A stretch of 64,000 nucleotides of DNA, from positions 264,676-328,675 of the forward strand of contig NZ_VTHK01000003.1 of NCBI RefSeq assembly GCF_009765355.1, written 5' to 3'. The notes beneath the pieces are model-generated. The model was not told the origin of the DNA, did not search any database, and saw only the letters and a program-made list of their open reading frames with translations. Position numbers and translations under genes: made by a program. Below, piece after piece: positions 51,401 through 59,627 of the stretch; within the stretch, counting starts at the first letter, position 1, and each line of letters begins with the position of its first letter. The DNA comes from Amycolatopsis anabasis (lineage in GTDB: Bacteria; Actinomycetota; Actinomycetes; Mycobacteriales; Pseudonocardiaceae).

Positions 51401-53386
51401 ACCCCACCCGGCCACCTCCACACACACCGCATCCCCAAAAGCCGCACTACCCCCAGCGGTAGTCAGCACCACCACAGGCGCCGCATCCCCCACCATGAAC
51501 CGCAACCGATCCACCGGATACGACGGATCCAACGGCAAATACGCGCCCCCGGCCTTCAGCACCGCGACCAGCGCCACCACCAGCTCGACCGAGCGGTCCA
51601 GGTGCACACCCACAATCGACTCCGGCCCCACCCCCCACTCCACCAACACCGCCGCCAACGCCTCCGCCCGCCGATCCAGTTCCGCATAAGAGAGAGCGGC
51701 GCTCTCAAATGAGAGCGCTGTCCTCTCCGGAGAGCGGGCAACCTGATCCGAGAGCAGTGCTCTCAAAGTAGAGCGGGGCACATCGACAGCAGTGCGGTTC
51801 GGCGCGATGACGGCCTGACAGCGCTCGGCAGCGGAGAGAAGATCGAGGGCGGCAACCGACTTTTCAGGCGCGGCAAGGAAAACTTCAAGAATGCGCCGAA
51901 AGCGTTTGGCGAGATCAGTGATCTCGGGAAGACCATCCGGGGGCCACTCGACGAGAGCAGCGCTCTCGGAAACACCGCCCCGAGCACGCTCGGCGAGAGC
52001 GGTGCTCTCGAAATTGGCACGCCCAGCTTCACCATCGAGAGCAGTGCCCTCGGAGATGCCGAGTACGGAACACTCGGTGAGATCAGTGCTCTCGGAAACG
52101 CCGACCTGAGTACGCGTGGTGAGAGCAGTGCTCTCGGAGGCGTCGCTTTCAGCACGTTCGGCGAGAGCGGTGCTCTCGGAAGGATCGGTCCGGGGGTGGG
52201 CGTGGCCGAACAGGGTGGGATCGTGGTCGAAGCGGAGCAGGAGTTCCGCGCCGGGCACGACCACCAGGGCGAGCGGGTAGTGCGTGGCGTCGCGGACGGA
52301 AACCTCGGTCAGCACCGGCCCGCCGGGGCCGGCCGCGTGCGCCAGTTCCGCCTGATCCGCCGGGTAACTCTCGAAAACCACGAGCGTGTCGAACAGGCTC
52401 CGCTGCTCCGCGGCGCGCTGGATGTCCGCCAGCCCGAGATGCTGATGCTCTAGCAACTCCGCCTGCTCGGCCTGGATCCGGCCGAACAGCCCGGCCAGCG
52501 ACTCCCCGGCCCGCAGCCGCACGCGCACCGGCACCGTGTTGATGAACAAGCCCACCATGGACTCGACCTCGGGCAGTTCCGCCGGACGCCCGGAAACCGT
52601 GGCCCCGAACACCACGTCGTCCCGCCCGGTGAGCCCGGACAGCAGCAGCGACCACGCGCCCTGCACGACCGCGTTGACGGTCAGCCCCCGCGAACGCGCC
52701 GCCCGGTACAGCCGCTCGGTGAACTCCGCGGGCAGGGTGACCTCATGACGTGCGGGCGCCCCGGCCGGAACGTGCTCCGGTCCGGCCAGCAGTGTGGGCT
52801 CGTCGAGGTCCGCAAGCGCTTGCGCCCAGGCGTGTTCGGCGGCGGCTCGATCCTGTCCGGCCAGCCACGCCAGGTAGTCGCGGAACGGCCGCACCCGCGG
52901 CAGCGCCCCCGGGTCCGCCGCGGCGGCGTAGAGCCGCAACAGCTCCCGCACCAGGATCGGCGCGGACCAGCCGTCCCACAGCAGGTGGTGCGCGGAAAGC
53001 ACGAGCGCGTGCTGCCGGGATCCGGTTCGCACCAGGGTGAACCGCAGCAGCGGCGGGCGGGCGAGGTCGAACGGCTCGGCCCGGTCGGCGTCCAGCAGCG
53101 CCGGGAAATCGGCGGGTTCCGCCACCACCCGCCACGGCACCCGCACCCGGCGGCGCACCACCCCGACGAACTGGCCCGAGGACTGGGTCCGGAACGCGGC
53201 CCGCAGGTTCGCGTGCCGATCCACCAGCGCATGCGCGCAGCGGTGGAGCAGTTCGGCATCCAGCTCACCCTCGAGCCGCAGGACCGTCTGCACGGTGTAG
53301 ACGTCCCGCCCGCCGAGGGCGTGGAACACCATGCCCTGCTGCAGCGGGGTGAGCGGAAGGACGTCCTCGACGTTCGCGCCCGCCAC
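45482..53386 (-). CDS. NRPS: C-A(Ser)-T-C-A(fhOrn)-T-E
   Basis: A 2634-residue dimodular synthetase. C1 is DCL type ([23 protein letters not shown]) and contains a 98-residue tandem-repeat insert (about 395-493). A1 (about 536-1018) reads DVWHISLVDK, serine. T1 is LGGHSI (about 1069). C2 has HHIAGDE instead of HHxxxDG. A2 (about 1569-2060) reads DINYWGGIGK, the code of the coelichelin domain for N5-formyl-N5-hydroxyornithine. T2 is LGGDSI (about 2114). The E domain (HHLVVDG, GHGREEH, FNYLGR) carries a 10-residue by 3 repeat near 2355-2385. It should add Ser then D-fhOrn. The GTG start lies two bases after the mbtH stop. Confidence 0.93.
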   Translation of the reverse strand: MAGANVEDVLPLTPLQQGMVFHALGGRDVYTVQTVLRLEGELDAELLHRCAHALVDRHANLRAAFRTQSSGQFVGVVRRRVRVPWRVVAEPADFPALLDADRAEPFDLARPPLLRFTLVRTGSRQHALVLSAHHLLWDGWSAPILVRELLRLYAAAADPGALPRVRPFRDYLAWLAGQDRAAAEHAWAQALADLDEPTLLAGPEHVPAGAPARHEVTLPAEFTERLYRAARSRGLTVNAVVQGAWSLLLSGLTGRDDVVFGATVSGRPAELPEVESMVGLFINTVPVRVRLRAGESLAGLFGRIQAEQAELLEHQHLGLADIQRAAEQRSLFDTLVVFESYPADQAELAHAAGPGGPVLTEVSVRDATHYPLALVVVPGAELLLRFDHDPTLFGHAHPRTDPSESTALAERAESDASESTALTTRTQVGVSESTDLTECSVLGISEGTALDGEAGRANFESTALAERARGGVSESAALVEWPPDGLPEITDLAKRFRRILEVFLAAPEKSVAALDLLSAAERCQAVIAPNRTAVDVPRSTLRALLSDQVARSPERTALSFESAALSYAELDRRAEALAAVLVEWGVGPESIVGVHLDRSVELVVALVAVLKAGGAYLPLDPSYPVDRLRFMVGDAAPVVVLTTAGGSAAFGDAVCVEVAGWGGVVSVLAGSNRSERSRPRQQVRPEHPAYVIYTSGSTGRPKGVVVSHGAIVNRLRWMQAEFGLGVGDRVLQKTPSSFDVSVWEFFWPLITGAELVLAKPEGHKDPRYLADLIETERITTVHFVPSMLRAFAEEAEGRCSSLRRVICSGEALPADLTRRFDKLHNLYGPTEAAVDVTAWPCGVETDPVPIGRPVWNTQVYVLDSFLRPVPPGVPGELYLGGVQLARGYLNRAGLTASRFVANPFGPKGARLYRTGDRARLRPDGALEFLGRADDQVKIRGFRVELGEVEAALTALDGVASAAVAARAERQQLIGYVVPAPGAGPDPAALRRKLAEALPEHYVPSAFVLLDELPLTPSGKLDRKALPEPDLPDGPGGEPRNPREEILRGLFADVLGRDRIGVHDDFFALGGHSILATRLVARIRRNLGADLEIRSVFDAPTVAGLARALDGGGSRPALEPRPRPEPMPLSAAQRSLWFLYRLEGPSPTYNLPFAARLTGPLDRTALRHALSDVAGRHESLRTVFPETDGEPRQQVLEHAEVPLSRTECADHDLPAQLARINGHRFRLDAEPPIRAELLELGEHEHVLVVLVHHIAGDEWSARPLLRDLGEAYAARAGGAEPTWRPLPAQYADYTLWHRELLGDETDPASLAARQRAFWLRRLEGLPEELPLPADRARPASPTHRGAEVAVPIPAPLATAVRRLARTLGASDLMIAQAAVAVLLHRLGAGDDIPLGAPAAGRGDDALDELVGYFVNTLVLRTDVTGNPSFRELIARVREANLDAYSNQDLPFERVVEAVNPARSAARHPLFQVMVSHRDPAGAELALPGLTATLLDPGVEHAKFDLAFHFGQSECVISYATDLFDKSTVEGFGARLLRLLDALVTDPDRRIGLVDVLGPDEHALLRSFNDTAETRPEATLTELVEAQVAATPDAVAVEFHEQRLTYAQLNAQANRLARKLADLGVGPERCVGVHWERSPEMVVGLLAVEKAGGAFVPLEPSWPRLRIAEVAASARLTAILSGQNHDEPVRELNIPIVDVTLDETEPDPGNPAIAIQPEGLSYVIYTSGSTGTPKGAMIRHRAITHRLLWQRELLGFGAGDAALFKAPLGFDISINEVFLPLTTGGRLVIAEPGGERDIDYLLGLIERHRVTFTYLPSSILDLLLQLPGFAAKARSLNHVWCGGEVLTPELFGRFRAASDAVMYHGYGPAEATIGVSHVVYREKSAIRGAISIGGPNGNTRLHVLDRHLLPAPVGVPGELYAGGVYLGRGYVNDPGRTAAHFVADPFGPPGSRLYRTGDLARWQPDGTLEFLGRADNQVKIRGMRVELEEIEAVLEQQDLVRRAVVLVREDQPGAKRLVGYCLAPAEPGLADRVRDWLRTRLPEHMVPQAFVFLDDFPLLPSGKVNRRALPEPEPEHPADGRAPATDTERVLCDLMAGVLKLPAVDPDASFFTLGGDSILSIQLVSRARAAGIPLSPRQVFEHQTVAALARAAGPAAAKSTEDGFERANGVGTFPFTPIMRWWAETADPHLCQSALLRVPALTADVLDGILRDLLDHHDVLRARLDADSLEVRPPGAVTARDVLRRVPAEADLEAQVAAAYETAVAELDPAAGSLVRAVWFDFGAERPGRLLLVLHHLVVDGVSWRILADDLARAWTERSAGRPAKLEPVATSFRWWATQLPTLATTRLPEAAYWRQITEAPNAALGTFNAPNAALGTSSAPKATLGEPGELVVELASGEVEPVLTEVTAAFHAEVRDVLLTALALALGETAVVQLEGHGREEHLVPGADLSRTVGWFTTVYPVVLDLDGIDVAAARDGQAAAGAALKRIKERLRAVPDNGIGFGLLEYTGQRPEVRPAVSFNYLGRFDVRGVDGFWVPAGERVPDGSAPRHGLEVNVVVEDRAGGPVLRATWAWAGDGCVRADAEELSRNWVRALRALVRQARDGETAGFTPSDVPLVSLSQSQLDKISAKWGKKK
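46230..46319. repeat. 30-bp x 3 tandem palindromic repeat inside an E domain
   Basis: Three units with an exact 30-bp period (AATG at 46239, 46269 and 46299). Each is a palindrome of the CCCAATGCGGC-TT-GGG kind. Read in frame they give [20 protein letters not shown] and [10 protein letters not shown], in a loop where the two other E domains of the cluster have unrelated sequence. Confidence 0.9.
51349..51400. repeat. GGGGTCGTGAG palindrome inside Ser A domain (NRPS 45.5-53.4 kb, module 1)
   Basis: Third in-frame copy. Outer arms GGGGTCGTGAGCGTT and AACACTCACAACCCC, inner CCGGTT/AACCGG. It encodes [15 protein letters not shown]. Confidence 0.85.
51692..51764. repeat. Pair of GAGAGC palindromes at A-domain N-terminus
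   Basis: 15-nt palindromes at 51692-51706 (GAGAGCG-G-CGCTCTC, perfect) and 51750-51764, with CTCTCCGGAGAG at 51723-51734 between. They are in frame at the C-A junction. Confidence 0.85.
51911..52204. repeat. 42-bp x 7 tandem repeat, each unit with a 15-nt palindrome, inside a condensation domain
   Basis: Palindromes start at 51911, 51953, 51995, 52037, 52079, 52121 and 52163, exactly 42 bp apart. Each is GAG(A/G)(G/T)C(A/G)-like, pairs across one central base, and is followed by a variable 27-bp spacer. In frame this is a 14-residue repeat of the form [14 protein letters not shown], seven times. It interrupts the C-terminal lobe of C1 between the RFDHDPTLF strand and the FRRILEVF helix. Confidence 0.95.
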
Positions 53387-53388
53387 CC

Positions 53389-53604
53389 TCAGGACTCGCC
53401 ACCCATCGCCTCGACCAGGCTGCGCGGCCGCATGTCGGTCCAGTTCGCCTCGATGTGGTCCAGGCAAGCCTGGCGGCTGTCCGCACCGAAGACGATCTGC
53501 CACCCGGCCGGGACCTCGGCGAACGCGGGCCACAGCGAGTACTGGCCCTCGTCGTTGACCAGCGCGTAGAACCGGCCGGAGTCGTCATCGAACGGGTTGG
53601 TCAC
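53389..53604 (-). CDS. mbtH: MbtH-like NRPS chaperone
   Basis: A 71-residue protein that binds and activates adenylation domains. Family signatures are all present: [33 protein letters not shown] and [16 protein letters not shown]. The GTG at 53604 is preferred over that at 53613 because AGGAG then lies eight bases upstream; it overlaps the earlier GTG. It is the first gene of the NRPS operon and lies directly behind a double iron box. Confidence 0.95.
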   Translation of the reverse strand: MTNPFDDDSGRFYALVNDEGQYSLWPAFAEVPAGWQIVFGADSRQACLDHIEANWTDMRPRSLVEAMGGES

Positions 53605-53616
53605 CGGTGTCACTCC

Positions 53617-53655
53617 TAAGGTAAGGCTCAGCCAAGTTAGCCGAGCCTTACCTTA
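53617..53655 (-). promoter_or_regulatory. Double iron box upstream of mbtH-NRPS operon
   Basis: Two back-to-back 19-bp sites (53617-53635 and 53637-53655), each matching 16 of 19 positions of TWAGGTWAGSCTWACCTWA by eye. The outer halves TAAGGTAAGGCT and AGCCTTACCTTA form a perfect inverted repeat. It is a strong candidate for cooperative IdeR/DmdR repression in iron-replete cells. Confidence 0.88.
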
Positions 53656-53684
53656 AGCACCGATTCGGACAGAGTCCACCGCCG

Positions 53685-54488
53685 TCAGGTGCGGAAGAAC
53701 GTGAGGATCGCTTCGTTGACCGCCTCGGGCCGTTCCAGGTAGCCGTAGTGACCGCAGTCCGCCAGCTCGAGATACCGGGCGGACGGGATCGCGTCGGCGA
53801 CCTCGCGGGCGAGGTACGCGGGCAGCCGCATGTCGTCGGCGAACCCGATGACCAGGCACGGGACCGTGATCGCGCGGTACGCGTCGAGCCTGCTGGCGCC
53901 CAGATCGAGGGCGAGCTGCGCCCGGGCCCCGGGGGTCCACGCCGTGGGCGAAAGCTCGAAGATGTCCAGCCAGTCCCGCACCTTGGCGTCGTCGTTGAGC
54001 GTGGCCGGTGAGAGATTGTGCACGGCCTGGACCACGGCCTCGTACTTCGCGGGCACGTTGAAGTCCCCGTTGCGCAGCTCCGATTCGGCGTCCCGCATCG
54101 CGGCGCGCATCGCGTCCTGCCGCCCGCGGGTCGCCATCAGGACCGCCTGGGTGACCAGATCCGGCCGGGCCAGCGCGAGCTCCTGCACGACCTGCGCGCC
54201 CATCGACGTGCCGACCAACCGGCACGGTCCCAGCCCCAGGTGCTCGATGAGCCCGGCGGTGTCCGCGACCAGATCGCCGATGGTGAACCCCTCGGGGCAT
54301 TCGTCGGTCGGCGCGATCCCGCGGTTGTCGAAGCTGATCGCCCGGTACCCCGCGCCGACCAGCGCGGGCACCTGGTGCAGCTGCCACACCCGGCCGCTCG
54401 CCGCGGTGCCCATGACCAGGACGACCGGCTCCCCCGAACCCGTGTCGTCGTAGCTCAGCTTGATCCCGTTGACTTGGCAGAACGGCAT
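53685..54488 (-). CDS. Alpha/beta hydrolase in siderophore locus
   Basis: A 267-residue alpha/beta-fold hydrolase. The nucleophile elbow is GTSMGA with Ser95. The acidic residue lies in GFADDMRL and the His in ADCGHYGYLERPE. The oxyanion region is VLVMGTAASGR. Family relatives include esterases and stand-alone thioesterases. Because none of the four NRPSs has a TE domain, it is a candidate for chain release or proofreading, or for hydrolysis of the ferri-siderophore after uptake. It lies just upstream of the iron box and mbtH on the same strand. GGAGAG precedes the ATG. Confidence 0.85.
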   Translation of the reverse strand: MPFCQVNGIKLSYDDTGSGEPVVLVMGTAASGRVWQLHQVPALVGAGYRAISFDNRGIAPTDECPEGFTIGDLVADTAGLIEHLGLGPCRLVGTSMGAQVVQELALARPDLVTQAVLMATRGRQDAMRAAMRDAESELRNGDFNVPAKYEAVVQAVHNLSPATLNDDAKVRDWLDIFELSPTAWTPGARAQLALDLGASRLDAYRAITVPCLVIGFADDMRLPAYLAREVADAIPSARYLELADCGHYGYLERPEAVNEAILTFFRT

Positions 54489-54641
54489 TTCTCTCCATCT
54501 TTCGAGCCGCGCGGTCGACGAACGCGTGTACGGATCGCTCCTTTACATGATCCGCTCACCTCAAGCACATGGGCGACCCGCACCCGCGTTCACGAGGCCT
54601 TCGGCCGAGGCGCGCGGCCCTGGGCCGCTCTGCCTTCACCC

Positions 54642-55916
54642 TCAGTGCTTTGCCAAGTCCTCCGCCCCATCTTCGTCGGCGGGCGACAGCAGGCTCGCCC
54701 TCCGCAAGCCTGGCATGGTCGCCGCGACCAGGCACACGCCCAGGACGCAGACCACGCCACCGGCCACCACCGCACCCGGTGCGCCGATCAGCCGCGCGGC
54801 GAACCCGGCCTCGGCGTTGCCGACCGCCGTGCCGCTGGTCGCCTGGGCCAGCCACAGGCTGCCGACCCGGCCCTGCAGGTTGTCCGGGGTGTAGTGCTGC
54901 AGCAGCGCCCGGCGCAGGATCTCCGAGGTCGTGTCGCCGAGCCCGGCCAGCGCCAGGAACAGCAACCCGATCCACAACTGTCCACTGAGGCCGAAGCAGG
55001 TGATCGCCAGCCCCCACACCAGCACCGACGCGATCAGCGCGCGCCCGCTGTGCCGGACCCGGCCGGTCCAGCCGCTGCCCAGCGCGCCGAGGAACGCGCC
55101 GACCGCCGGCGCGGTGTAGAGCAGGCCCACCGCGGTCGGCCCGCCGCCGAACACCTCGGTGCCCAGTTGCGGGAACAGCGCGTACGGCATCGCGAACACC
55201 ATGGCCCACACGTCGATCAGCAGCAGCCCGCCGACGACCTGGTTGCGGCGCACGAACTTCAGCCCCTCCACCAGGGACCGCAGCGGATGCTGCTGGGACG
55301 CGTCCGCGTCGGCGGGGCGCAGCGGCGGCAGGAACCACATCAGCACGACCCCGGCCACATACCCCAGGGCGTCCACCGCGAAGCACACCGCCACCCCGGG
55401 GCCGGCCGCCACCAGACCCGCGATCGTCGGCCCGACCATCGCGCCGAACTGGCTGGTCGTCGTCAGCAGGGCCCCGGCGGCGGCCAACTGCTTCGCGTCG
55501 ACGAGCGCGGGAATGGCCGCCATCAGCGCCGAGCCGCCGAGCCCGTTGATCCCGCCCGCGAGCACCGCGGCCACGTAGACGAACCACAGCAGGGGGCTCG
55601 GGCTCGCCGCGTTGATCGCCAGCCCGGCGAGAACGACGGCGACCACGGCCCGCGTGCTCAGCACCAGGCGACGGCGGTCCATCCGGTCGGCGAGCACACC
55701 CCCGGCGAGCAGGCCGCCCAGCAGGGCCAGCCCGAACACCAGGCCGACCAGTCCGACCTGCACCGAAGACCCGGTGAGCTGGTACACGTGCAGGTTGATC
55801 GCCACGTTGGTCAGCGCGGTGGTCAGCACGGTGAGCGTCTGCGCGCCGAAAACGAGGCGGTATCCGGCGCTGGTCCGTAACGGCTTGACGTCGATGACCA
55901 GCTCTCCGAGCCGCAC
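54642..55916 (-). CDS. MFS exporter (EntS-like), probable siderophore efflux pump
   Basis: A 424-residue major facilitator with twelve hydrophobic segments. The loop between helices 2 and 3 reads GGVLADRMDRRRLVL, typical of MFS. The first helix region (YRLVFGAQTLTVLTTALTNVA) and overall length match the EntS group that exports enterobactin-type siderophores. The GTG start follows GGAAGGGG. It diverges from the salicyl-AMP ligase gene across an overlapping iron-box pair, so export and synthesis should be derepressed together. Confidence 0.87.
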   Translation of the reverse strand: MRLGELVIDVKPLRTSAGYRLVFGAQTLTVLTTALTNVAINLHVYQLTGSSVQVGLVGLVFGLALLGGLLAGGVLADRMDRRRLVLSTRAVVAVVLAGLAINAASPSPLLWFVYVAAVLAGGINGLGGSALMAAIPALVDAKQLAAAGALLTTTSQFGAMVGPTIAGLVAAGPGVAVCFAVDALGYVAGVVLMWFLPPLRPADADASQQHPLRSLVEGLKFVRRNQVVGGLLLIDVWAMVFAMPYALFPQLGTEVFGGGPTAVGLLYTAPAVGAFLGALGSGWTGRVRHSGRALIASVLVWGLAITCFGLSGQLWIGLLFLALAGLGDTTSEILRRALLQHYTPDNLQGRVGSLWLAQATSGTAVGNAEAGFAARLIGAPGAVVAGGVVCVLGVCLVAATMPGLRRASLLSPADEDGAEDLAKH

Positions 55917-55946
55917 GGGTCCCCTTCCGGTATAAGAACTGTCCGT

Positions 55947-55973
55947 AGCCTAACCTAAGTTTGGATTACCTTA
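55947..55973. promoter_or_regulatory. Overlapping iron boxes in divergent MFS/ligase promoter
   Basis: AGCCTAACCTAA (55947-55958) is a perfect right half of the IdeR/DmdR consensus. It overlaps a second 19-bp site (55955-55973) matching 15 of 19 positions. Both lie in the 77-bp gap between the divergent starts. Confidence 0.8.
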
Positions 55974-55993
55974 CGAGCCGCTGGGAGCCGACG

Positions 55994-57592
55994 ATGCTGG
56001 ACGGGTGCGTGCCCTGGCCCACGGAATTCGCCGACGCCTACCGGGCCGCGGGCCACTGGGCCGGGCAACCCCTCGACGTGCTCCTGCGCGACGGCGCCCG
56101 CGATCATCCGGACCGGATCGCCCTGGTCGACGCGGCCGGATCCCGGTGGAGCTACGCCGAACTCGACGCGCGCGCGGACCGGGTCGCGGCGGGGCTGCAC
56201 GGGCTCGGCCTGCGCGCCGGTGACCGGATCGTCGTGCAACTGCCCAATATCCCCGAATTCGTCGTGCTGATCTTCGGGCTGCTGCGGATCGGCGCGCTGC
56301 CGGTGCTCGCGCTGCCCGCGCACCGGGAGAGCGAGATCGCGCCGCTGTGCGAGCTCAGCGAGGCCGTCGCCTACGTGATCGCCGATTTCGACGAGGCCGG
56401 ATACGACTACCGCGCGCTCGCGCGGAGCGTGCGCAAATCCGTGCCGTCGGTCGAACACGTCCTGGTCGTCGGGGACCCCGAGGAGTTCACCGCGCTGCCC
56501 GAGGCCGAACCGATCGCCCTGGCCGCACCCGACCCCGGCGAGGTCGCGCTGTTCCTGCTGTCCGGCGGAACCACCGGCACGCCGAAGCTGATTCCCCGCA
56601 CCCACAACGACTACCTCTACAACGCGCGGGAAAGCGCGCGGGTGTGCGGGCTCGGCGAGCACACCGTCTACCTGGTGGCGCTGCCCGCCGCGCACAACTT
56701 CGCGTTCGCCTGCCCCGGAATCCTGGGCACCTTCGCCGCGGGCGGCACGGTCGTGCTGGCCCCGGATCCCAGCCCGGACGGCGTTTTCCCGTTGATCGAA
56801 CGGGAAAAGGTCACGATCACCGCGGTCGTCCCGCCGGTCGCCCTGCTGTGGATGGACGCCGCCGAATTCGCCGACGAGGACCTGTCCAGCCTGCGCCTGC
56901 TGCAGGTCGGCGGCGCGAAGTTCAGCGCGGAACCGGCGAGCCGCGTGCCGGAGGCGCTGGGTTGCGCGCTGCAGCAGGTGTTCGGGATGGCCGAGGGCCT
57001 GCTCAACTACACGCGCCTGGACGATCCGGCGGAGCTGGTGATCACCACGCAGGGCCGCCCGATGTCCGGAAGCGACGAGATCCGGGTCGTCGACGAGGAC
57101 GGCGAAGAGGTCGCCCCCGGCCAGAGCGGCGAACTGCTCACCCGCGGGCCGTACACCCTGCGCGGCTACTACCGCGCGCCGGAGCACAACGCGCGCTCGT
57201 TCACCCCGGACGGTTTCTACCGCTCCGGTGACCTGGTGCGCGTCCTGCCGTCCGGCCACCTGGTCGTCGAAGGCCGGGTGAAGGACCAGATCAACCGCGG
57301 CGGCGAGAAGATCCCGGCCGAGGAACTGGAGAACCACCTGCTCGCGCACCCCGCGGTGCACGACGCCGCAGTGGTCGGCATGGCCGACGAGATCATGGGC
57401 GAGCGCACCTGCGCGTTCCTGATCGTCAAGGGCGAGGCGCCGACGCTGCGCGAGGTCACCGCCTTCCTGCGCGAACGCGGGGTCGCCGCGTACAAGCTGC
57501 CGGACCGGATCGAGGTGCTCGACGCCTTCCCGCTCACCACGGTCGGCAAGGTCAGCAAGAAGGCGCTGGGGAAGCTGCTGGAAACCGAGTGA
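55994..57592 (+). CDS. Salicyl-AMP ligase (2,3-DHB/salicylate adenylation enzyme)
   Basis: A 532-residue stand-alone adenylating enzyme of the EntE/DhbE/MbtA group. It activates salicylate as acyl-AMP and loads it on the ArCP of the starter NRPS. Seen: [16 protein letters not shown] (a family start), [36 protein letters not shown] (aryl-acid pocket region), [17 protein letters not shown] and [14 protein letters not shown] with the catalytic Lys near the end. The ATG at 55994 has GGGAG upstream; the TTG at 55961 lies inside the iron box. Salicylate rather than dihydroxybenzoate is inferred from the nearby salicylate synthase and the lack of entA/entB genes. Confidence 0.93.
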   Translation: MLDGCVPWPTEFADAYRAAGHWAGQPLDVLLRDGARDHPDRIALVDAAGSRWSYAELDARADRVAAGLHGLGLRAGDRIVVQLPNIPEFVVLIFGLLRIGALPVLALPAHRESEIAPLCELSEAVAYVIADFDEAGYDYRALARSVRKSVPSVEHVLVVGDPEEFTALPEAEPIALAAPDPGEVALFLLSGGTTGTPKLIPRTHNDYLYNARESARVCGLGEHTVYLVALPAAHNFAFACPGILGTFAAGGTVVLAPDPSPDGVFPLIEREKVTITAVVPPVALLWMDAAEFADEDLSSLRLLQVGGAKFSAEPASRVPEALGCALQQVFGMAEGLLNYTRLDDPAELVITTQGRPMSGSDEIRVVDEDGEEVAPGQSGELLTRGPYTLRGYYRAPEHNARSFTPDGFYRSGDLVRVLPSGHLVVEGRVKDQINRGGEKIPAEELENHLLAHPAVHDAAVVGMADEIMGERTCAFLIVKGEAPTLREVTAFLRERGVAAYKLPDRIEVLDAFPLTTVGKVSKKALGKLLETE

Positions 57593-58623
57593 CCGCGCAG
57601 GTCGTCGAGGCGCCCGCCCCCGCGCGGGGCCGCCACACCGCGAAGGCGCTCGGGCTGGTCGCCGCGTTCGCGGTGCTGATCGCGGTGTCGCTGGTCAGCA
57701 TCGCCGTCGGCGCGCGGTCCGTATCACTGTCCACTGTGGTCGATGTGCTGTTCTCCGGCGGCCACTCGGACGCCGCCTACGTGGTCTGGGACCTGCGGGT
57801 TCCGCGCACGCTGATCGGGATCGCGGTCGGCGCCGCACTGGGTGTCGCCGGGGCGCTCATGCAGTCGCTGACCCGCAACCCGCTCGCCGATCCCGGCCTT
57901 TTGGGGGTCAACGCGGGCGCGTCCTCGGCCGCGGCGCTCGCGGTCAGCGTGTTCGGGCTGACCGATCTGCGCGCGTTCATCTGGTTCGCGTTCGCCGGGG
58001 CGGCGGTCGCGGGCGCGGTGCTGTACCTGATCGCCAGCGGCGGGCGGGGCGGCGCGTCCCCGGTGCGGCTCGCGCTGGCCGGGACCGCGGTGTCCGCCGC
58101 GCTCACCGGGATCACCCAGGGCGCGATGCTGCTGGATTCCCGGACGCTGGACCAGTTGCGGTTCTGGACGGTCGGTTCGCTGAACCGGATCGACGGGGCG
58201 ACGCTGGCCCGGGTGGCCCCGTTCCTCGGCGCCGGGCTGATCCTCGCGCTGCTGCTCGCGCGCCCGCTCAACGCGATGGCGCTGGGCGACGACGCGGGCC
58301 GCGCGCTCGGCGCGCACCTCGGACGCACCCGAGTGCTGACCCTGGTCGCCATCACCCTCCTGGCCGGGGCGGCGACCGCAGCGGTCGGGCCGCTGGTGTT
58401 CGTCGGGCTCGCGGTGCCGCACATGGTCCGCGCGATCACCGGCCCGGACCAGCGCTGGGTGCTGCCCTACTGCGTGGTGCTCGCGCCGGTGCTGCTGCTC
58501 GCCGCGGACGTGCTCGGCCGGGTCGTGGCGAAACAGGAGATCGACGTGGGTGTGATCACCGCGCTGCTCGGCGCGCCGCTGTTCATCGTGCTGGTCCGCC
58601 GGAACCGGGCGGCGAAACCGTGA
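57589..58623 (+). CDS. FecCD-family iron-siderophore permease, subunit 1
   Basis: A 344-residue inner-membrane permease with about nine or ten hydrophobic segments. Signatures: [44 protein letters not shown], the region that contacts the ATPase and substrate, with [14 protein letters not shown] and [19 protein letters not shown]. The GTG overlaps the ligase stop as GTGA, so it is translationally coupled to the biosynthetic gene. It should form a heterodimer with the next gene product. Confidence 0.94.
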   Translation: MTAQVVEAPAPARGRHTAKALGLVAAFAVLIAVSLVSIAVGARSVSLSTVVDVLFSGGHSDAAYVVWDLRVPRTLIGIAVGAALGVAGALMQSLTRNPLADPGLLGVNAGASSAAALAVSVFGLTDLRAFIWFAFAGAAVAGAVLYLIASGGRGGASPVRLALAGTAVSAALTGITQGAMLLDSRTLDQLRFWTVGSLNRIDGATLARVAPFLGAGLILALLLARPLNAMALGDDAGRALGAHLGRTRVLTLVAITLLAGAATAAVGPLVFVGLAVPHMVRAITGPDQRWVLPYCVVLAPVLLLAADVLGRVVAKQEIDVGVITALLGAPLFIVLVRRNRAAKP

Positions 58624-59627
58624 CGGTCGTGCCGATCCGCCGCGTGCCGCGGCCGTTGCTGGTGAGCGTTTTCCTGGTCGCCGCGCTCGCCGTGGTCGCG
58701 GTGATAACCCTGGGCACCGGCCAGATTTCCGTGGCACCGCTGGACGTCGTGCGGACGCTGCTGGGCAACGGCAGCAAGCTGACCGATTTCGCGGTGCTCG
58801 AACTGCGGCTGCCGCGCGCGGTGACGGCCGTCCTGGTCGGCGCGGCACTCGGCATCAGCGGCGCGGTTTTCCAGAGCCTGTCCCGGAATCCGCTGGGCAG
58901 CCCGGACATCATCGGCTTCAACTACGGCGCGACCACCGGCGGGCTGATGGTCATCCTGCTGGCCGGGGGCAGCGCGGCCACGGTGTCGCTCGGCGCGCTC
59001 GGCGGCGGGCTGGTCACCGCGCTGCTGGTGTACCTGCTCGCCTGGCAACGCGGCGTGCGCGGGTACCGGCTGGTGCTCGTCGGCGTGGGCGTCAGCGCGA
59101 TCCTGCAGTCGATCAACTTCTACCTGATCGTGAACGCCAACCTCGCCGACGCCTCGCGCGCCACCGTGTGGATCACCGGCAGCCTCAACAACCGCGGCTG
59201 GGAGCACGCCGTTCCGGTCGGGATCGCGCTGGCGGTCGTGCTGCCCGCGGTGCTGCTCGGCGGGAAGTGGCTGCGGATCCTGGAAATGGGCGACGAGCCC
59301 GCGCGTTCGCTGGGCGTCCCGGTCGAGGGCGCCCGGCTGTACCTGCTGATCACCGGGACCGCGGCGTGCGCGGTGGCGACCGCGGCGGCCGGGCCGATCG
59401 CGTTCGTCGCGCTCACCGCGCCGCAACTGGCCAAACGGCTCACCCGGTCGACCGGTCCCAACGTCCTGCCCGCCGCGTGGATGGGCGCGCTGCTCGTGCT
59501 GGCCGCGGACTTCGCCGCGCAGCGGGTCGGCGGTTCGGCCACGCTGCCGGTCGGGGTGGCCACCGCCGCGCTGGGCGGCGCCTACCTCGGCTGGTTGCTG
59601 TGGCGGCAGCGCGCTCAGTCGGCCTGA
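58620..59627 (+). CDS. FecCD-family iron-siderophore permease, subunit 2
   Basis: A 335-residue partner permease. Signatures: LELRLPRAVTAVLVGAALGISGAVFQSLSRNPLGSPDIIGFNYGA, then WITGSLNNRGWEH and AAGPIAFVALTAPQLAKRLT. The GTG overlaps the previous stop as GTGA. Its 3' end overlaps the convergent salicylate synthase by 13 bp. The FecE/FepC-type ATPase that normally follows is absent, so energising must come from an ATPase encoded elsewhere. Confidence 0.94.
   Translation: MTVVPIRRVPRPLLVSVFLVAALAVVAVITLGTGQISVAPLDVVRTLLGNGSKLTDFAVLELRLPRAVTAVLVGAALGISGAVFQSLSRNPLGSPDIIGFNYGATTGGLMVILLAGGSAATVSLGALGGGLVTALLVYLLAWQRGVRGYRLVLVGVGVSAILQSINFYLIVNANLADASRATVWITGSLNNRGWEHAVPVGIALAVVLPAVLLGGKWLRILEMGDEPARSLGVPVEGARLYLLITGTAACAVATAAAGPIAFVALTAPQLAKRLTRSTGPNVLPAAWMGALLVLAADFAAQRVGGSATLPVGVATAALGGAYLGWLLWRQRAQSA

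Noticed and set aside
51911-52204. CRISPR array
   Set aside because: The 42-bp period has 15-nt palindromes and related, in-frame coding spacers. There are no cas genes, and the frame runs through an NRPS with intact domains on both sides.
55961-55993. TTG start at 55961 for the salicyl-AMP ligase
   Set aside because: It lies inside the iron box. The ATG at 55994 has a good GGGAG and fits the family start.
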